Assembly: GCA_905221615.1 (NCBI GenBank)
Contig: CAJNDT010004668.1
Location: 943,001 to 1,007,000 of the forward strand
Direction: 5' to 3'
Source: Symbiodinium sp. CCMP2592
Lineage: Eukaryota > Sar > Dinophyceae > Suessiales > Symbiodiniaceae
Length of the DNA: 64,000 nt
In this document: positions 10,920-21,109 of the stretch, piece by piece
Numbering within the stretch: the first letter of the stretch is position 1
How the letters are laid out: every line of letters begins with the position of its first letter
Translations under genes and position numbers: made by a program
The notes under the pieces: generated by a model
Databases searched by the model: none
Told to the model about the DNA's origin: nothing
What the model saw: only the letters and a program-made list of their open reading frames with translations

Positions 10920-12543
10920 GTGAAGGTGAAAGCTCTGCTCGAGCGAGTTCATAGTGCATGGGATGCTGCGGTCACGGCTGACCTGCCACAACAAACAGCG
11001 CTGCAACTGCTCTTCATATTGACCAATCTGAAGCCGACCACAAAGGTCAGTGAACTCAGGGTCGATATGAAATACAGCTTGCTTGGTCAGCGATGTGAGA
11101 ATGCCCATAGGCGTCAATCCGTCTGCGATAGCAGCAGTTGGAACCGCATAGCCAAACCGGTTCTGGGACTGGGGGTGAATATGTCTGAGCATTCTGTTGA
11201 CAGGGTTGCCTTGGAGTGTGGATGGCAGTCCACATGGATGACCGAGGATGTCACGACCTATGCCAGGCGTAGAGCGAGAGCAAGGCAGTCCACTGAGACG
11301 CAGGGACGTCTCAGTTTCAATCCGAGTCCTGCTCCAGCTGCCCCGCCAACGGTTCCGCCGTCGGAAGGCAGAGTGCCAGACGTGGTCCGTTCTGGTCCTT
11401 TGCCAACGACTGCTCCTAGTTCCAATCCAAGCCAGGCTGTGGGTCGCAGCCCGGCTGGGGAACAAGGCAGAGTGCCGATTCAACAGCCGCCTGCCTCCCC
11501 TCATGCCGTTCCGGGTTCCAATGCAAGCCAGGCAACCGAAGGCAGCCAGGCTGCAGGAAGTGAACAAGACAGAGTGCCGAGGGTTGTGGAAGGCAGAGTG
11601 CCAGTTGATGGGAATGCTCCTGCCATGGATGACGATGGTCTAGCGCCGGCAGAGGCAGAGATCAGGCCCGATCAGGAGATCGTCATGCCTCCTGCAGAAG
11701 TGACCACTGCACCTCAAACAGTTGAGTTGCCAGAGCCAGACACCTCCACGAACAGTGACTCGACAGCCGGTGCTGACGTGAATGCCGTTGTGCCCTTTGC
11801 GACACCCAAGTCGAAAGCCAAAGCAAAAGCCAAGGGCAAGTCGAAAGCCAAGGCCAAGTCCAAGGCCAGGGCGACGGCACCAAACACAGAGTCGCAGGAC
11901 GAGGTCGCAGTCGAGGTCGATGATGAGGTCATGGCCGAGGCCGGGGCCGAGGTCGAGGCCGGGGCCGAGGTCGAGGCCGAGGTCGAGCGCGAGGCCGACG
12001 ACAGTGCCTTCTTTGAGGAGGAGGAGGAGGATGCTCCGAATGAGTCGAGCAGACCTGCGAACCGGTGGAACCAGGACCTCTGTGTCATTTGCCATTCGGA
12101 GATGCACCCGGGCCAGGCAGGCTGGTTTCGTTTGCCTTTGGTTAATGAACCATTGATAGTGGTGCCTGTCCTGTTTGTACATTCCACTAATCCTCAGAAC
12201 AGTACCTCTCACATGACGTGTCTTTTTCTGTTGCTTCCCTGGAATGCAGGCATTGGAAGCGCTATCGTGTGGCCACCTCTTTCACAGCGAATGTATCAAT
12301 CGATACTGTGAGTCGACCGGGCGGAACAAGGCCACCGCTTGCCCTCTCAAGTGTGCGAGCTCAGCCTCTATGGCAAGGTTCTTTTTGGGTCCGAGGGGGT
12401 CCACGGGAAGCAATGCCCCTGTTCCTGTCGAAGATGATGCTAATGATGTGGACGCAATCGTTCAGGAAATACAAGCTCAACTCGTTGACGACCGCACTCG
12501 TGAAGAGGAAGCTCCTGAGGTCAACGACCCCGTGGTGGACTGA
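10920..12543 (+). CDS. RING-H2 zinc-finger protein, two exons visible
   Basis: Exon 10920-12161 joins 12250-12543 in phase, giving about 511 residues. The 5' end has no ATG, so at least one upstream exon is probably missing from this model. After an N-terminal segment come Pro/Ser-rich linkers holding four GRVP/DRVP elements, a Lys/Ala-rich tract (KAKAKAKGK), a Glu/Val/Ala-rich acidic tract, and a RING: CVIC, then after the splice SCGHLFHSEC, then ACPLKC. This supplies C-x2-C, C-x-H-x2-H-x2-C and a final Cys pair, the RING-H2 arrangement of E3 ubiquitin ligases. The last pair is spaced C-x3-C rather than the usual C-x2-C. The tail is acidic. Role inferred: ubiquitin ligase. An element follows 28 nt after the TGA. 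Confidence 0.7.
12162..12249 (+). other. 88-nt intron splitting the RING finger
   Basis: The sequence runs GTGCCTGTCC...GAATGCAG. Removing it joins the first Cys pair to the CGH-x2-H-x2-C half in frame (phase 0). Without removal the frame stops at 12309-12311. GT-AG borders; the acceptor has a T-rich approach (TTTTTCTGTTGCTTCC). Confidence 0.75.
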
Positions 12544-14034
12544 TTGCGTCGACAAGGTGGCTCGGTAACAAGGCAGAGTGCCACAATAACTGGCTCATGT
12601 GTATGTGTTGTCGGTGATGTGGCCTCGAGTCTTATTAATTTTGGAGGTGTGGCAATGCCATTGTCACAGACATGTTTCTGAAGGCGGAGTGCCATGGGTT
12701 GTAACATGTGTTCCATGATCATTATGTATTGACATGATTGTGTTGCCTTGTGTTGCATTATGCCATCAGGAATGTATGTCTCTTTGTAATCCCAGGCGGT
12801 CTGTCGATTTCACAAGGATACTGCAGATGCCTGTGGACAAATCCGCGCCAAAGGCAGGATCCAACCTGTCCTAGAACACCAGTTGGGAGGGACCCAACAA
12901 AGGACCACGGAAGTCTGCAATGGGGTGCATCCGTGTTTAAAAAAACATATGGCCTTTGAAGGGACACCATCCCCATACCGCCCCACAGGCCCTGCAAAAT
13001 CTTAGAAGACATTTGTGACACTTGTGGCATGCCCCGGAAAAATCTTATTGAATCTTATTGAATCTTATTGAATCTTATTGAATCTTATTGAATCTTATTG
13101 AATCTTATTGGTCCATCATTTTTAAAAGGGACACGACTCCAGATCGCCCCAAAAAATCTTATTGAATCTTATTGAATCTTAGAAGACATTTGTACAATTG
13201 TGGCCTACCCCGAAAAAATCTTATTGAATCTTATTGAATCTTATTGAATCTTATTGAATCTTATTGAATCTTATTGAATCTTATTGAATCTTATTGAATC
13301 TTATTGAATCGGTTTTACAAGGGACACAGCCTCCAGCTCGCCCAAAAAATCTTATTGAATCTTAGAAGACATTTGCAGGATTGTGGACTACCCGAAAAAA
13401 TCTTATTGAATCTTAGTGTTCGGGCCATCACGTTTTGAAGGCACACCGACCCTGTACCAGACAATTGCACACATGTAGCATCCCCTCCCAAAAGTCTTGT
13501 TGGAGCTTATTGAATCTTGGGAGCTAGTTATACAATATCGAATCCCATTGAATCGGCACAGTCCAGCTAACCCAACCAAATCCCTACGAGTAGTAACACA
13601 TCTTATGATTAAGCATAAACTAGGTGGCACTCTGCCTTGAAGTACCTTTAAACCATGGACCTCCTTAAAACCTAAAACCCTGAAGCTCTTTTAAACCCTA
13701 AACCGTTACTGTGTGTGGTAAGTTTACACATAGACCTAGGTATATGTATAACATACATACATACATATAGATATATGTATGGATTATATGCATACACTTA
13801 TTATTGGGCATACTGCTTTCGAACATTAAACTACATCATCTATTAATAGCACTCTGTCTTCAAATATGTGTTAATCTAATGATCATGTGCATAAATGCTT
13901 GTGTCGTCCAGTGGAACCTATTGCATGTGGTATTGAAACGGACATGACAATCAACTTCTAGTACCTGTTCGTACTATCCAACACATATAGTTGCTTGCAG
14001 CTTGTTGGATCAAAGATATTTAAAGTTAAGCACC
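12544..14034. other. intergenic stretch with decamer repeats
   Basis: No gene seen. It holds two elements after the RING gene (12571 and a near match at 12681), the AATCTTATTG arrays (13041-13425), one reverse-orientation element (about 13626), an ATACAT/TATA-rich patch near 13740-13790, and a few CCCTAAA-like bits. Confidence 0.5.
13041..13425 (+). repeat. AATCTTATTG decamer arrays within a larger repeat
   Basis: Seven perfect AATCTTATTG units lie at 13041-13110, about three at 13155-13184, nine or more at 13217-13310, and short runs near 13347 and 13399. The arrays are separated by a conserved linker (AATCTTAGAAGACATTTG, then TTGTGG-C-TACCCCGAAAAA), so this is a higher-order repeat with expanded decamers inside. 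The sequence between is noncoding. Confidence 0.9.
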
Positions 14035-15044
14035 ATGGCACCGAAACCGAAGGCCAAACCGGCAGCAGCGGGGAGGATCGGCGGGTGAGGACTCCGAAGC
14101 GACGGCCTCGTAGAGTGCCGCCAACCGGTGTGAATGGCATTGGTGAAGAAGGTGGTGGGGCGGAAGGCAGAGTGCCAGGGCCACAAATGGGTCCGCCGCC
14201 ACCAACGCCTGTGAATCGGCCACCTTACCCACCTGGCCCAAGACCTCCCGCCCCTGCGCGACATGAGTTTGAGATTGCCCAAGCTGTGGCAGAAGCGTTG
14301 GACATTATGGAGACCCCGATCATGATCAACTTCGAGCCGGATGTGGTTACTGTTAGGGAGGGCCGCATTGTTCTGGTCACCCTTGAGAACTTGACCCCTG
14401 AAGAGATGCAACGTCGGCAGTTGGGACGGCGAATTTGTGCCATGTGTTTCAATGCTCCAGACAACCCGCCGCCACCAATAGTGCCGCCAAGGCCGATGCC
14501 TGAAAATGGCTATCCTGGCCCTAACAATAATGCCAACAGTGGAGCTACTGAAGGCAGAGTGCCAGAAGGCAGAGTGCCGGAAGGCAGAGTGCCAGATGAG
14601 TTCGAAAGTGGAGTTCGTGGTCAAATGTTTTTTCGTTTGGAATCTCGCCCGGATGCCTGGTTGACTGGGCCAGCTCGTGCCGAAGGTGAGATTCACGCCT
14701 CAGACTCAGATGTGATTGAGGAAGGTGTTCGAGATGTTCGTCTTGGTGAGCTTGGAGGGCGGGGTCGTTTGGGTATTGATTATGGGCACATCTCAGAAGA
14801 AGACCCGGACTGGAGTCAGCGCGGCTCAGCGGATGATGGAGCCCCCTCAGATGTGGAGGAAGGTGAGGAGTCAGACAATGAGGAGATGGACGCACTGGAC
14901 GAAGCTCAGTCGTCCCCAGACTCAAATCAGTATGATTCTGCAGGTGAAGGCAGAGGATTTCGCATTCGTGGTCGTCGATCGGGGTATATCTCCTCAGAAC
15001 CACCCTCCGACTGTGAGCCACCTGAAGATTTCTGGTGGCCCTAA
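14035..15044 (+). CDS. acidic, proline-rich protein with GRVP inserts; 5' end unresolved
   Basis: The main frame is open from 13995 to the TAA at 15042-15044. Its first in-frame ATG is at 14187, giving 285 residues. A well-placed ATG at 14035 (CACCATGG) starts MAPKPKAKPAAAG but is one frame off and stops after 17 codons; it may be the real start joined by a splice (a GTGAGG donor sits near 14085) or a base error. The protein has a proline-rich start, a segment that may fold (about 14265-14440: FEIAQAVAEALDIMETPIMINFEPDVV), three tandem EGRVP units at 14550-14594, and an acidic C-terminal third ending EPPEDFWWP. Family not recognised. An element lies about 40 nt after the stop. Confidence 0.55.
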
Positions 15045-15427
15045 GGTTGATGTCTTTCAATGACAGCTTGGAAACTTTACAGAAGGCAGAGTGCCAAGAA
15101 TGCTTGTGTCTGCCACCTCGGTGGCCTCGGAATCGTCGAGGACGATGGATGGACTGCTGTGTGCGGTACCAGAAAAACGAGAATCGAGTGAGGGTCTGGC
15201 AGTGCTGTATTTGATTGCTTGAGCATGAAGTCATGGTCTGCAACAACTATGCCACATGTGAATTTCAACGAGTGATTGCATCATGTCTGTCTCATCCTTG
15301 TGTTGTGATGGATCAATCGACTCACAAGTGTGTCAACTGCTGAATGTGCTGGTTCACAATTACGTTGTTAATTCGAACACCCTTGAGGTTAAGGTGTTAC
15401 ACTTTCTTGCGGATAGGACAGAGTGCC

Positions 15428-16501
15428 ATGCACAGTGCAATTCGGAGTGCCATGTCTGCAGCAGCAGATGACCCGGCTGAAACAAGAAGAAGACTGTTAG
15501 CAGACATTCGGCGGCAGTTTGATGCAAACATCGCACTGGAGAAGAGATTCTTGGCCATTTCGAGAGGACAGGATGTTCTGCGCCTTTGCGAAGTTGACCC
15601 GTCGCTTCTGGAGTTCCATAATGAAGGTCCTTATGAAGTTCTGCCTGAGTGCAACTATGATGTGATTCTTGAAGCCAGTGGGTTTTCCTGGATGATATCA
15701 ATCTGGCAACAAATGTTATCAGAAACTTTTCCCATCATGACTTCGTGGCCATGGAAGAAACAGATGAGATTCCTCATCAACTTTTGTCATTGGAAGCGGA
15801 ACATAAGGCAGAGTGCCAGGTTCCACTTCCTGGAGATCTTTGCAGGGCAGGGCAACCTCAGTCGGGAGATGCTCCGTGCTGGCTGGCAGGGGCTAGCCTT
15901 GGACATCAGGTACGGCACAGATCATGATATTCTTTCTGTGAGAGGACTTCGCCTGGCTGTCAATGCTGTGTGTCAAACACACAAACACGGCCTGGTGTGG
16001 TTTGGAACTCCATGCTCTTCCTTCGTCCAACTCTGTAAATACAGTACTGGAAGGTCCATTGCCAATGACTGGATGGGAGAACCTGAGCGATCGCTGGCAT
16101 GCCAAGAAGGCAATCGTTTCATGTATGTGACGCTGCTGTTGACTTTGCTCGCGGCTTTGAATGACAACCGGTTTGTGATCGAGCAGCCTTGCTCCAGCAT
16201 GCTGTTCGACATTCCACTCGTCGATCGTGTCATGGGAATGATCCAGGCTATGAAGGTCAAAACCTATGGTGGTGCCTTCGGCCAGCCCATCCTGAAACCG
16301 CTTCAACTGTGGAGCAACTGTCAGCACATCAATGGTATGCGGCGCAGCTATCCTTCCCATGTCAGAGGAAGTGCTGGTTGCGTTGATCGAGATGGTGAGA
16401 AGTTCACCGGTCGTCCTGAAGATCTTCAGGTGTCAGAGGAGTACACCCCGGAGTTCGGCAAGGCTGTGGCCTTTCATATGATGAGGGATGTCCCAACATG
16501 A
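15428..16501 (+). CDS. C5-cytosine-methyltransferase-like protein
   Basis: 357 residues from the ATG at 15428; ATGs at 15452 and 15344 are in frame. Motifs resemble the C5-MTase fold: FLEIFAGQGNLS at residues 134-145 (SAM-binding motif I), LALDIRYGTD following as an acidic strand (motif II/III), WFGTPCSSF at 191-199 with C196 in the place of the catalytic PC motif IV, and FVIEQP at 249-254 near the ENV of motif VI. YGGAFGQPILKPLQLWSN resembles a KPT-x-LW-x-N block of some phage-type relatives. No clear target-recognition domain is visible. EQP instead of ENV and TPC instead of PPC make catalysis plausible but unproven. Published work reports C5-MTase genes carried by retrotransposons in dinoflagellates (established knowledge); I see no reverse transcriptase here. 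One element is read as RQSA just before motif I; two more begin 11 nt after the stop. Confidence 0.65.
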   Translation: MHSAIRSAMSAAADDPAETRRRLLADIRRQFDANIALEKRFLAISRGQDVLRLCEVDPSLLEFHNEGPYEVLPECNYDVILEASGFSWMISIWQQMLSETFPIMTSWPWKKQMRFLINFCHWKRNIRQSARFHFLEIFAGQGNLSREMLRAGWQGLALDIRYGTDHDILSVRGLRLAVNAVCQTHKHGLVWFGTPCSSFVQLCKYSTGRSIANDWMGEPERSLACQEGNRFMYVTLLLTLLAALNDNRFVIEQPCSSMLFDIPLVDRVMGMIQAMKVKTYGGAFGQPILKPLQLWSNCQHINGMRRSYPSHVRGSAGCVDRDGEKFTGRPEDLQVSEEYTPEFGKAVAFHMMRDVPT

Positions 16502-17081
16502 ATTGTAGCTGAAGGCAGAGTGCCAATAAGGCAGAGTGCCATAATTCTCTAGAGTTAAATGAGCTTGCTTCATCTTTCGACATTCTGTCTTGTTGGTATT
16601 CTGCTTTCCAATGTTGGGACTGGGTTGAGCCCTGGACCCCGTCCGTTCCCTCCACGAGGTGCCGAGGAAAATCCTCGCCGCCTCGTGGAAGGATCTGAGT
16701 GATCCGAGCTGGTGCAGCTGTGCAATGAAAATGTAGAGAGCTTCAGTCACTCCGTGATCAGATGTGTTTGTCGGTATTGTCTCAGTTCGTATGCTGCTGT
16801 CGTGCAGGTGGCAATGACCTGGCTGGTGTCTCGACCTCCAGTTGCAGGCATCGGTGGCCTGTGTTAATCATTCCATGTGGTTGTCAGTTCAGTGCCATCT
16901 GCGATAGTTTCCTGTCTCAAGTTCGAGTGACATGATGTGGCTGCTGACATGTCATCGTGAGTCTTTGGGTTGATTTCTTAAGAATTCAATGTGTTGTGAA
17001 CTGGGGCTTGTTACACAAGTGCAGGTGTGTGTCAGTATTTAGTAAGATTCAAGTACAGTGTTGCTTTGGAGGATTTCGGTG
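16502..17081. other. intergenic stretch after the methyltransferase-like gene
   Basis: No gene seen. It contains two elements (16512 and 16528) and a strong two-part hairpin at 16651-16689. Confidence 0.5.
16651..16689 (+). other. two-tier hairpin
   Basis: TCCACGAGG (16651-16659) pairs with CCTCGTGGA (16681-16689), and inside it CGAGGA (16663-16668) pairs with TCCTCG (16672-16677) around an AAA loop, with small internal loops between the tiers. It lies 150 nt downstream of the methyltransferase-like stop codon. It could be a 3' UTR structure; it is not a bacterial terminator (no T tract and a eukaryotic setting). Confidence 0.55.
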
Positions 17082-18110
17082 ATGCTTCTGAAACTGTGGG
17101 TCATGCTATTGCTCCGTGATGGGCAATTGCTTAACTTGGAAAATGATGCAAAACTGCCAGCGAGAGCAGCTTGGCTCTCACAGGGCGAACTGTGGTGGCG
17201 TCTGGACTTGTTTTTCGATGAGAGCAACAGGAACGGCTCAGAACGTCGACAGTACCACAAATGGTACAACTTCTTCAGTGATCTTCTCAGGAAGACCCCC
17301 TTGGCTGCGAACTGGGGGTCACATGTGCAAAGTCAAAAAGGCAGAGTGCCAAACCCTGATGCTGTGCAGGAGGATGTGGCATCTTCCACAGCCTTGGCCC
17401 GATTCATGTTGCAAGCATCCTTCGACACAAGGACAGACGCCCACAGGGAATGGTACAAGAGAAAACTGAATGATGCTATGGTACGTGTGTGTGAAACTAT
17501 CAGTGATGAGCCTCTGGTCATGCAGTTGGATGAAGGCAGAGTGTCATGGTTTCTTCAATCAGCTGGGTTGGTGTCAGGCTTTGCCGCTTGGATGATGAAG
17601 TCGCTGGCAGGCAACACGTCCCGATCTTTGCGGCAGCTTTGGGAATCTATGTTCAATGCAAGGACGCTGTCTTCATCTCTCCGAGATGAATCTGAAGGCA
17701 GAGTGCCACGAGATTGGGAGGAGGTTGAAACTAGCATCTACGACATCATCGCCTTTGCAACCATGGCAAAAAAACACAGAGCGCTTCAACCGTCGGGGCA
17801 GGCTCATGGATTTGCCAAGACAGTCGTGAATGCCTTCATGCACATACATGAGTGTCTGTCCGAGACATTGTCAGCCGGCCTCCAGGTGTATGTCATTGGG
17901 CACTACTTGAGTGTACATGATGCTGGTGTGCCTGTGACGTCTCGCAGGGCACTTCTGGGCAAGCGTGTTCCATTGAAAAAGACTGTGGACATCAAAAGCA
18001 TCTGGAAGTTGCTAGAGGGCGCTGCAAAAAGTGGGACCTCTTTGCGACAAGCCCTCATTCTCAAGAACCAGGACGAACGCAGCGACCTGCATGGTTCCTT
18101 GGTGATTTGA
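17082..18110 (+). CDS. unrecognised 342-residue protein
   Basis: From the first ATG (17082) to the TGA at 18108-18110; the frame opens slightly upstream without an ATG. The start is hydrophobic (MLLKLWVMLLL). The rest looks like a folded, mostly helical soluble protein (HKWYNFFSDLLRK, REWYKRKLNDAMVRVCETI). Three elements are read as GRVP, GRVS and GRVP (about 17339, 17533, 17695), the middle one mutated (GGCAGAGTGTCA). It stands between the methyltransferase-like gene and the structured noncoding modules, on the same strand. I assign no function. Confidence 0.6.
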   Translation: MLLKLWVMLLLRDGQLLNLENDAKLPARAAWLSQGELWWRLDLFFDESNRNGSERRQYHKWYNFFSDLLRKTPLAANWGSHVQSQKGRVPNPDAVQEDVASSTALARFMLQASFDTRTDAHREWYKRKLNDAMVRVCETISDEPLVMQLDEGRVSWFLQSAGLVSGFAAWMMKSLAGNTSRSLRQLWESMFNARTLSSSLRDESEGRVPRDWEEVETSIYDIIAFATMAKKHRALQPSGQAHGFAKTVVNAFMHIHECLSETLSAGLQVYVIGHYLSVHDAGVPVTSRRALLGKRVPLKKTVDIKSIWKLLEGAAKSGTSLRQALILKNQDERSDLHGSLVI

Positions 18111-18934
18111 TATGGAGTAGAATGTTGTTTTGTTAACCAGTTGTTTAAGATTAGTGAATTCTTTGTCACACATTCATTTGATGCCACGTACCCGCGCCAC
18201 AGTCGAACTAAATTCGACTACCGCTCTTGCCATGGCCGACCCGACGTTCGGCTCTTGCGCCAAGCTGTTGGCCAAGTCCAGCAGAAGGTAATGTCGGGGG
18301 CAGAAGTATCCGCTGCGAACTCTGGGATGGCACCACGACGACCACGACGTCCTGCTTCTTTGCGAGCAGAGGGCGACATAAGCATAGCGCGGGCAAATGC
18401 TTGCAGCTGCTAGTGGTCGTTGAGAGCCTCATATCCCCATGGCAGAGCGGGGTGACCCCATATCTCGGCCGAATGGGGGTGGCCTAAGTCTCCGGTCCGC
18501 ATGACTGTCAGAGCACGTTCGTCTTTGCAAAGACGCCGGGGAGGCCGTTACAGAAAGGGATGCTTAAGTCAGGTTGTGCATTTAATATTTATGAAAGGCA
18601 GAGTGCCAGTAAAACTTCTAAGGGTTCAGGGTTTAGTGGTTTGCTGCGCTTGCTGTTGATCAGAAAATCCTTGTCGATTCGCTTGCCGGCATGTGGAGTG
18701 TGGCCGCTACCCAGGACTCGCTGTGTCTCGCACAGGGCTCTGAGGGAAGAACGTAGTGCAGGGCAGCTTACAAGTCTCCTGCCCTTACCCACGGTGCACT
18801 TCCGCCGAACGCTTCTTTCGAGATTCAGTTCGAGTTGTGTGCTGCAGCACCGCTGGCCGGGTGCTGGGGGGCCGCTGCATCGAGTTTTTCGAGCTCTTGA
18901 GGCCAACGCAGAGAGCTCTGTGCTCTCTGTATGA

Positions 18935-18965
18935 CAGTCGGACACATGGGCTAACGTGCCGGCTG
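18935..18965 (+). ncRNA. conserved hairpin, module B
   Basis: Arms CAGTCGG and CCGGCTG (one G-U pair), inner CAC/GTG, loop ATGGGCTAAC. The preceding helix is CTGGCC (18853) with GGCCAAC (18901), and GGGAGGCC follows at 19011. A truncated copy of the hairpin lacking the 5' arm lies at 19023-19046. Confidence 0.55.
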
Positions 18966-19430
18966 GGAGCTCCTTAGTCTCTGCGTGAGCATCGCTCGGG
19001 CGGTTCGGAGGGGAGGCCCGGTGTGACATGGGCTAACGTGCTGGCTGGGTCCGAGGTCGGCACCCGAGTGTCCTCCTCTGCAACTTGGGAGGCCGAATCG
19101 AGTATTATAGCAATTACGTCAGGTTGTGATCAATTTTTTGAAAGGCAGAGTGCCAAAGGCAGAGTGCCAGTAAAACTTCTCAGGGTTTAGTAGGGTTTAG
19201 TGGTTTGCTGTGCTTGCTTTTGATCATAAACGTCCTTGTCGATTCGCTTGCCCGACCTAAACCTGAGCAGCGGGCTGGCCGAGGGGGCCCTAGAGACCTG
19301 CCAGGTTCCATCTTGTTGGCCGTGTTGGGGGCAGCGATCCATCCGGAGCTGAAAGCTTGGCCACTGACGCCTGCGTGGCCTCGTGGCGGCCACCCTTGGG
19401 GCCAACTCCCCTACAGCCCGAGGGGTATGA

Positions 19431-19460
19431 CAGCAGGGCGATGCGCTAATGCGCCTGCTG
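19431..19460 (+). ncRNA. conserved hairpin, module C
   Basis: Arms CAGCAGG and CCTGCTG, a fully paired 7-bp stem that differs from the other copies on both sides; loop region ATGCGCTAAT. The helix GTTGGCC 19315 / GGCCAAC 19400 precedes it; GGGAGGCC at 19517 follows. Confidence 0.55.
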
Positions 19461-20193
19461 GGGGTGGCTTAAATGGGGGGCGGGTGTGTCCTTCCCCCCC
19501 CGGTGAGATCCTAAAAGGGAGGCCGCTTGAGTTGTGTTGTAAAGAGAAGGGTGAGATAGTGCCTTCTTCAGTTCTTGCCTGTGCTCACTTTTGCGCGCAA
19601 GTGGCCCTGGGATCAGGTCTATCGTTGATCGTTTGGCATGGCCTGTAGTGGCAGTGTAGCAGCCTGCTGTAAGTTTCCACTACCCCAGCCGCCAGCTGTG
19701 CCTAGAGCCTGCTACTCACAGGGTGATTTCGGCCTGTGCCTGGTTTGTTTCTATCGGCGCGTTGCGGGCGATGTTTACGCCGAAGCAAACCAAGTCTCCG
19801 GGATCTGTTACATCGCAGGTGTGCCAAATGGCCTGCTGAGCAACAGCTGCGACGGGATCCGGCACAGCGCTGTCATCTTAATTCATTCCCTGTGAGCATG
19901 GCGACCCACCTTGGCCGAGTGGGGTGGATTTCAGCAAATGGGGGAGGCCGCTAACCCATGATTAGGCTATATCTCTTTCTGCTGAGCACATGCTTTCTGT
20001 TCTCTTGGATCGACGACAGAGGCAGAGTGCCGAGGCAGAGTGCCAGTCGAACCTCTTCGGTGTTGCCTTACCTAAGGAGTAAACCCCTGCCCCACCAGGG
20101 TTGCTCCCCACACCATTGGCCATGTGTGAGGCGTTCGGTTTGCCTGTGTCACAGCCTTGAGGCCAACCTATCCCAGGGGCAGGGGGTAGATGA

Positions 20194-20224
20194 CAGCCGG
20201 GCACATGGGCTAATGCGCCGGCTG
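20194..20224 (+). ncRNA. conserved hairpin, module D1
   Basis: Arms CAGCCGG and CCGGCTG fully paired, inner GCA/TGC, loop CATGGGCTAA. TTGGCC (20116) and GGCCAA (20161) precede it; GGGAGGCC at 20289 follows. Confidence 0.55.
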
Positions 20225-20638
20225 GGGCTGTGACCTGGTGACATCGAAGCAGTCATGCAAGTCACCGGAAGCAATACCGGACAAAGAAGGGAGGCCGTTC
20301 TTGGGACATGGCTGTGTTGTTGAGCTGGTGTGTTCCTCCGTCTCATTCATAGTAGAATGTTGTTTTGTTAGCCAGTTGTTTAAGATTATAGTGAATTCTT
20401 TGTCACACCAACCTTACCAACAAGTCGCGGTGTGTCCAGTTTTGATTCACCAGCCGCGCTTGCATGCCGATGGCCGGGCATGGGGTCGCTTTGGGGGACC
20501 ATGGAAGGAAGACGGAACCGAGGACTTGTGACCTCTGCCAGGGCCATCTGCGCAACGCCCTCAGGGACTGAGGGTCGTCGCGCCGATGGCGTTGGCAGAG
20601 GCCTGTGGCCAACCACCAGAGCGGACACCTGGTGATGA

Positions 20639-20669
20639 CAGCCAGACACATGGGCTAACGTGCTGGCTG
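20639..20669 (+). ncRNA. conserved hairpin, module D2
   Basis: Arms CAGCCAG and CTGGCTG fully paired, inner CAC/GTG, loop ATGGGCTAAC. GTTGGC (20591) and GCCAAC (20608) precede it; GGGAGGCC at 20709 follows. Confidence 0.55.
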
Positions 20670-21109
20670 GGTCCGAGCTCGGCACCCGAGTGTCCCCCTT
20701 TGCAACATGGGAGGCCAAATATCGAGCAGAAGTACAGTAATTAGAGTGTCAGTCGAACCTCCTCAAGGTTGCCTTACCTAGCTGGATTTTCTGCGACCTC
20801 GGATCGTGTTGTCCGGGCCAGACTTCCAGGTTCCGAACAAAGAAGGGAGGCCGTCCGTTCTTGGGACATGGTTGTCTTATTGAGCAGAGAACCTTGCTCG
20901 GCTTGCTGTTCGGTTGTGTTTGTCACGAGTGCCAACATGTTCAGAATGGGGTTTGGTGTATGTTGCTCTACCAAGCGGCAGCTGCATGCCCGCCAATTTT
21001 GGCAGCTACCGACACACTGTTGGCCGGGTGTGGAGCGAGGGCAAGGGCACTGGGGTCCCGCAGTCTAGGGGGGGGTTGGGGCCAACGGCCAGCGGGCATC
21101 TGGCTATGA

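Larger units (their letters stand above)
3297..12164 (+). repeat. near-identical 4.38-kb direct duplication across the gap (3297-7682 and 7783-12164)
   Basis: The two segments align end to end at an offset of 4486, then 4485, then 4482. The changes come from a 1-nt deletion near 9467 and one GAG codon fewer in the second copy. I count about 30 base differences by eye, including K-to-R, L-to-W and R-to-K changes, so identity is about 99.3 percent. Both segments end exactly at the N gap, which is what unmerged overlapping contigs would look like. A true recent tandem duplication, common in dinoflagellates, cannot be excluded. Confidence 0.9.
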
